DNA from: Paenibacillus_I sp035510375
Lineage (GTDB): Bacteria; Bacillota; Bacilli; Paenibacillales; Paenibacillaceae
Direction: 5' to 3' (one strand)
NCBI RefSeq assembly: GCF_035510375.1
Contig: NZ_DATKHG010000030.1
Length of the DNA: 64,000 nt
Under the pieces are notes generated by a model. That model made no database searches. It was not told the DNA's origin and saw only the letters and a program-made list of their open reading frames with translations. Shown here piece after piece: positions 62,206-64,000 of the stretch. Made by a program: the position numbers and the translations under genes. Numbering within the stretch: position 1 is the stretch's first letter; each line of letters starts with the position of its first letter.

Positions 62206-63892
62206 ATCAAGGTTTATTGGTCACAAAAAGTTGCTAATTTTTTCGCAATAAAAACAGGACACCGCGTGCCTCTTGTCAAATGGTAAAGTAGCCCACTATT
62301 ACCACGAGAGGAAGTGTCCATAGCAACATGGTAACACAAACGCAGGCCCATACGCCAGAACAAAAAACACGCCGTGAAAGACGGATTGCAATCCTGGCAG
62401 AACGCCGCCGCATCAAGAAAACGATGAAGAAGATGCGCGATGTTACTTTCGACAACGATACCGTCACGGAAGCCGGTAACTTCCAATTTATCGAGCTGTT
62501 CAAAGAACTCGTCGGCTTCAAAGGGATCGTGGAGGACCATCTTCAAATCGAACGTGCAAGCAACTGCGTCTACTCGGCTTCAGCACTTATCGATTATCTG
62601 ACGGACTGTGCGTTGCTCGGGCACACGCGCTTTCTGCACATGAACGCGCTGCAATCCGATCCGGGCTATCAGATTATCAAAGAGATCGAGCGATTCCCGG
62701 AGGAAAGCACGTTTCGTGGACTGCTTAAGGGTATGACTTGGAGCCACCTCATTCAATTGGTTGCGATCAATCAGGAACTGCTGCGCCGCAAGGCCCGGCT
62801 TGAGGGCAAACGCCTTGTTTGGATCGACATTGACGATACGGTCATCACGCTCTTTGGTGAACAGGAAGGCGCGATGAGCGGCTACAATCCTCGCTATCAC
62901 GGTCGCCCTTCGTACAAGGTGCGCGTCGCATTTGTGGCAGGAACGGGAGAGCTCATCCACCTGCAACTAAATCCGGGCAACACGAACGGGATGAAAGACT
63001 TCCTTTCGTTTGTCCAAGAAGTTGAAGCCATGTTGCCACCTGAATATATCATCGAAGGCATCCGCGCCGATTGCGGGTTTGCTGATCCGGCGGTGATGGG
63101 ATACGCCGAAGAAAAAGGCTGGCTCTACATGTTCAAACTGCCGAAGAAGGCGACCGTCAAGAAGGCCATTGCCTACTTGGAGCAGCATCCGCGATTCTGG
63201 GAAACACTCGCCGAGCATGAAAAGAGCATCCAATTCGCCACAGAGGATGAGCATTGGGCGGCGGCTGACATCCAGATCATACAATCCAGCTGGGACAAAG
63301 CGCGGCGCTGCGTGATCTACCGGGAAGCCACGCAAACCGAGAAAACCTCGGAGGATCAGTTGACGATGGCATTGACGCTCTACTCGTACCAAGCGATCGT
63401 AACGAATACGGAAGACAAACCGTTGCCGCTGCTGCGTTCTTACAATCAACGGGCAAACGTTGAGAACCGCATAGACGAGTTGAAGGATGGCTATGCCGTC
63501 GAACAAAACAGTCAGCACCGGATGCTGAACAATCTGTTGTTCAGTTGGATCAAAGCGATCGCGTATAACCTGATCGTCTGGTTCAAGCAGACGCTGATGC
63601 CGGAAAATATGCAGCGGTGCGAAGTGAAGACAATTCGCCGAGTCGTGCTAAAGGTACCAGGCAATGTGGTCGGATTCGGTCGGTATCAGCACATTCGATT
63701 GGCGGTTTGTCCGGATCTGGAAGCGATTGTACTCACGATACAGTGCAAGCTCCGAACGTTCGCCGATCGGTTACGACCACAGGACGAATCCAGAGTTGCC
63801 TGACTAATCTAACTCAAAAACCGACGTAAGGCACACCCGTAAAATGGCGGGCTTCTTTGGGTTTCCTAAATTTGGATAGAGCAACCTTGGGA
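62206..63892 (+). mobile_element. IS1380-family insertion sequence (ends tentative)
   Basis: A complete IS1380-type transposase is flanked by about 100 bases on each side. CAAGGTT occurs at 62206 and, inverted, near 63886, giving about 1.69 kb, the usual IS1380 size. Beyond those seven bases the ends match only partially and no target-site duplication is apparent, so the exact ends are uncertain. Confidence 0.45.
62328..63803 (+). CDS. IS1380-family transposase
   Basis: The 491-residue DDE transposase shows the family features: FIELFKELVGFKGIVEDHL near the N terminus, RLVWIDIDDTVITLFG with the first acidic residues, YNPRYHGRPSYKVRVAFVAGTGELIHLQLNPGNTN, IIEGIRADCGFADP, and the late YNQRANVENRIDELKDGYAVEQNS with the final Glu. 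It is intact with no frameshift. GAGAGGAAG lies upstream of the ATG. Its base composition is less GC-rich than its neighbours, fitting recent arrival. Confidence 0.93.
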   Translation: MVTQTQAHTPEQKTRRERRIAILAERRRIKKTMKKMRDVTFDNDTVTEAGNFQFIELFKELVGFKGIVEDHLQIERASNCVYSASALIDYLTDCALLGHTRFLHMNALQSDPGYQIIKEIERFPEESTFRGLLKGMTWSHLIQLVAINQELLRRKARLEGKRLVWIDIDDTVITLFGEQEGAMSGYNPRYHGRPSYKVRVAFVAGTGELIHLQLNPGNTNGMKDFLSFVQEVEAMLPPEYIIEGIRADCGFADPAVMGYAEEKGWLYMFKLPKKATVKKAIAYLEQHPRFWETLAEHEKSIQFATEDEHWAAADIQIIQSSWDKARRCVIYREATQTEKTSEDQLTMALTLYSYQAIVTNTEDKPLPLLRSYNQRANVENRIDELKDGYAVEQNSQHRMLNNLLFSWIKAIAYNLIVWFKQTLMPENMQRCEVKTIRRVVLKVPGNVVGFGRYQHIRLAVCPDLEAIVLTIQCKLRTFADRLRPQDESRVA

Positions 63893-64000
63893 AATGACCC
63901 CAGCTTGAATTGGAGACCCGGAAGGTCTATAAATTCCCATATTTTACCTAAAGAACGACTTATCAACAGGTTTGAGTTATTCACATTCCGAATTCATGTT
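63804..64000. other. Right-edge sequence without a gene
   Basis: Mixed-composition, A+T-rich sequence. The first 90 bases are probably the right end of the IS; nothing else is recognised. Confidence 0.4.

Noticed and set aside
62206..63892. Exact IS ends and target duplication
   Set aside because: Only seven terminal bases match convincingly and flanking bases do not repeat, so I give approximate limits only.

Overview
The window looks like chromosome of a GC-rich, endospore-forming Bacillota bacterium, most likely Paenibacillus or a close relative. The evidence is spore genes (sspH, yunB, an NHEJ repair set beside a spore protein), Bacillus-type gene pairs (thiL-tsaE-tsaB-rimI-tsaD, lipA-yutD, folE, yneF), T-box leaders, strong AGGAGG-type ribosome binding sites, sigma-A promoters and many T-tailed hairpin terminators. 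I saw no tRNA, rRNA or CRISPR array. Most genes lie on the minus strand.

Layout. 1-783: two tandem T-box leaders on the minus strand, driven by a near-perfect sigma-A promoter; the controlled gene lies off the left edge. 972-2494: a coiled-coil membrane protein and a phosphodiester glycosidase. 2906-3663: two DUF4183 proteins. 3750-7998: the tRNA t6A operon with rimI and thiL. 8105-10357: YitT, a flavin oxidoreductase, SspH and a small unknown protein. 10489-13378: Ku, a DNA ligase and a polymerase (two-protein LigD). 13379-13948: a repeat-rich intergenic block. 13949-17049: cardiolipin synthase, then an M23 peptidase-bactofilin pair. 17107-22802: a complete fructose PTS operon (regulator, kinase, EIIBC, EIIA, HPr, EI). 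23312-32320: house-keeping genes (inositol monophosphatase, TSUP permease, fabI, ddl, an amidase-domain protein, acnA). 32446-35674: IclR regulator, alpha/beta hydrolase, SodF-type superoxide dismutase.

35620-51582 is the most distinctive accessory region. It holds a staphyloferrin B-like NRPS-independent siderophore locus (sbnA, sbnB, three IucA/IucC synthetases, sbnG, sbnH) with an added class III aminotransferase and an SDR, plus an uptake operon (substrate-binding protein with copper-amine-oxidase-like repeats, two FecCD permeases, a DUF4352 lipoprotein). Each operon has a 19-bp Fur box at its promoter. SbnA/SbnB would make 2,3-diaminopropionate, SbnG citrate, the synthetases would join them and SbnH decarboxylate an intermediate; the job of the aminotransferase and SDR is unknown. 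No exporter and no ABC ATPase is in the locus.

51865-62022 returns to core genes: folE, yneF, ogt, queG, rnhA, sipS, a DUF402 phosphatase, a GNAT enzyme, sodA, yutD with a long disordered tail, lipA, an M23 peptidase and yunB. An IS1380-family element closes the window. All functions are read from sequence motifs and remembered family features; no search was run.
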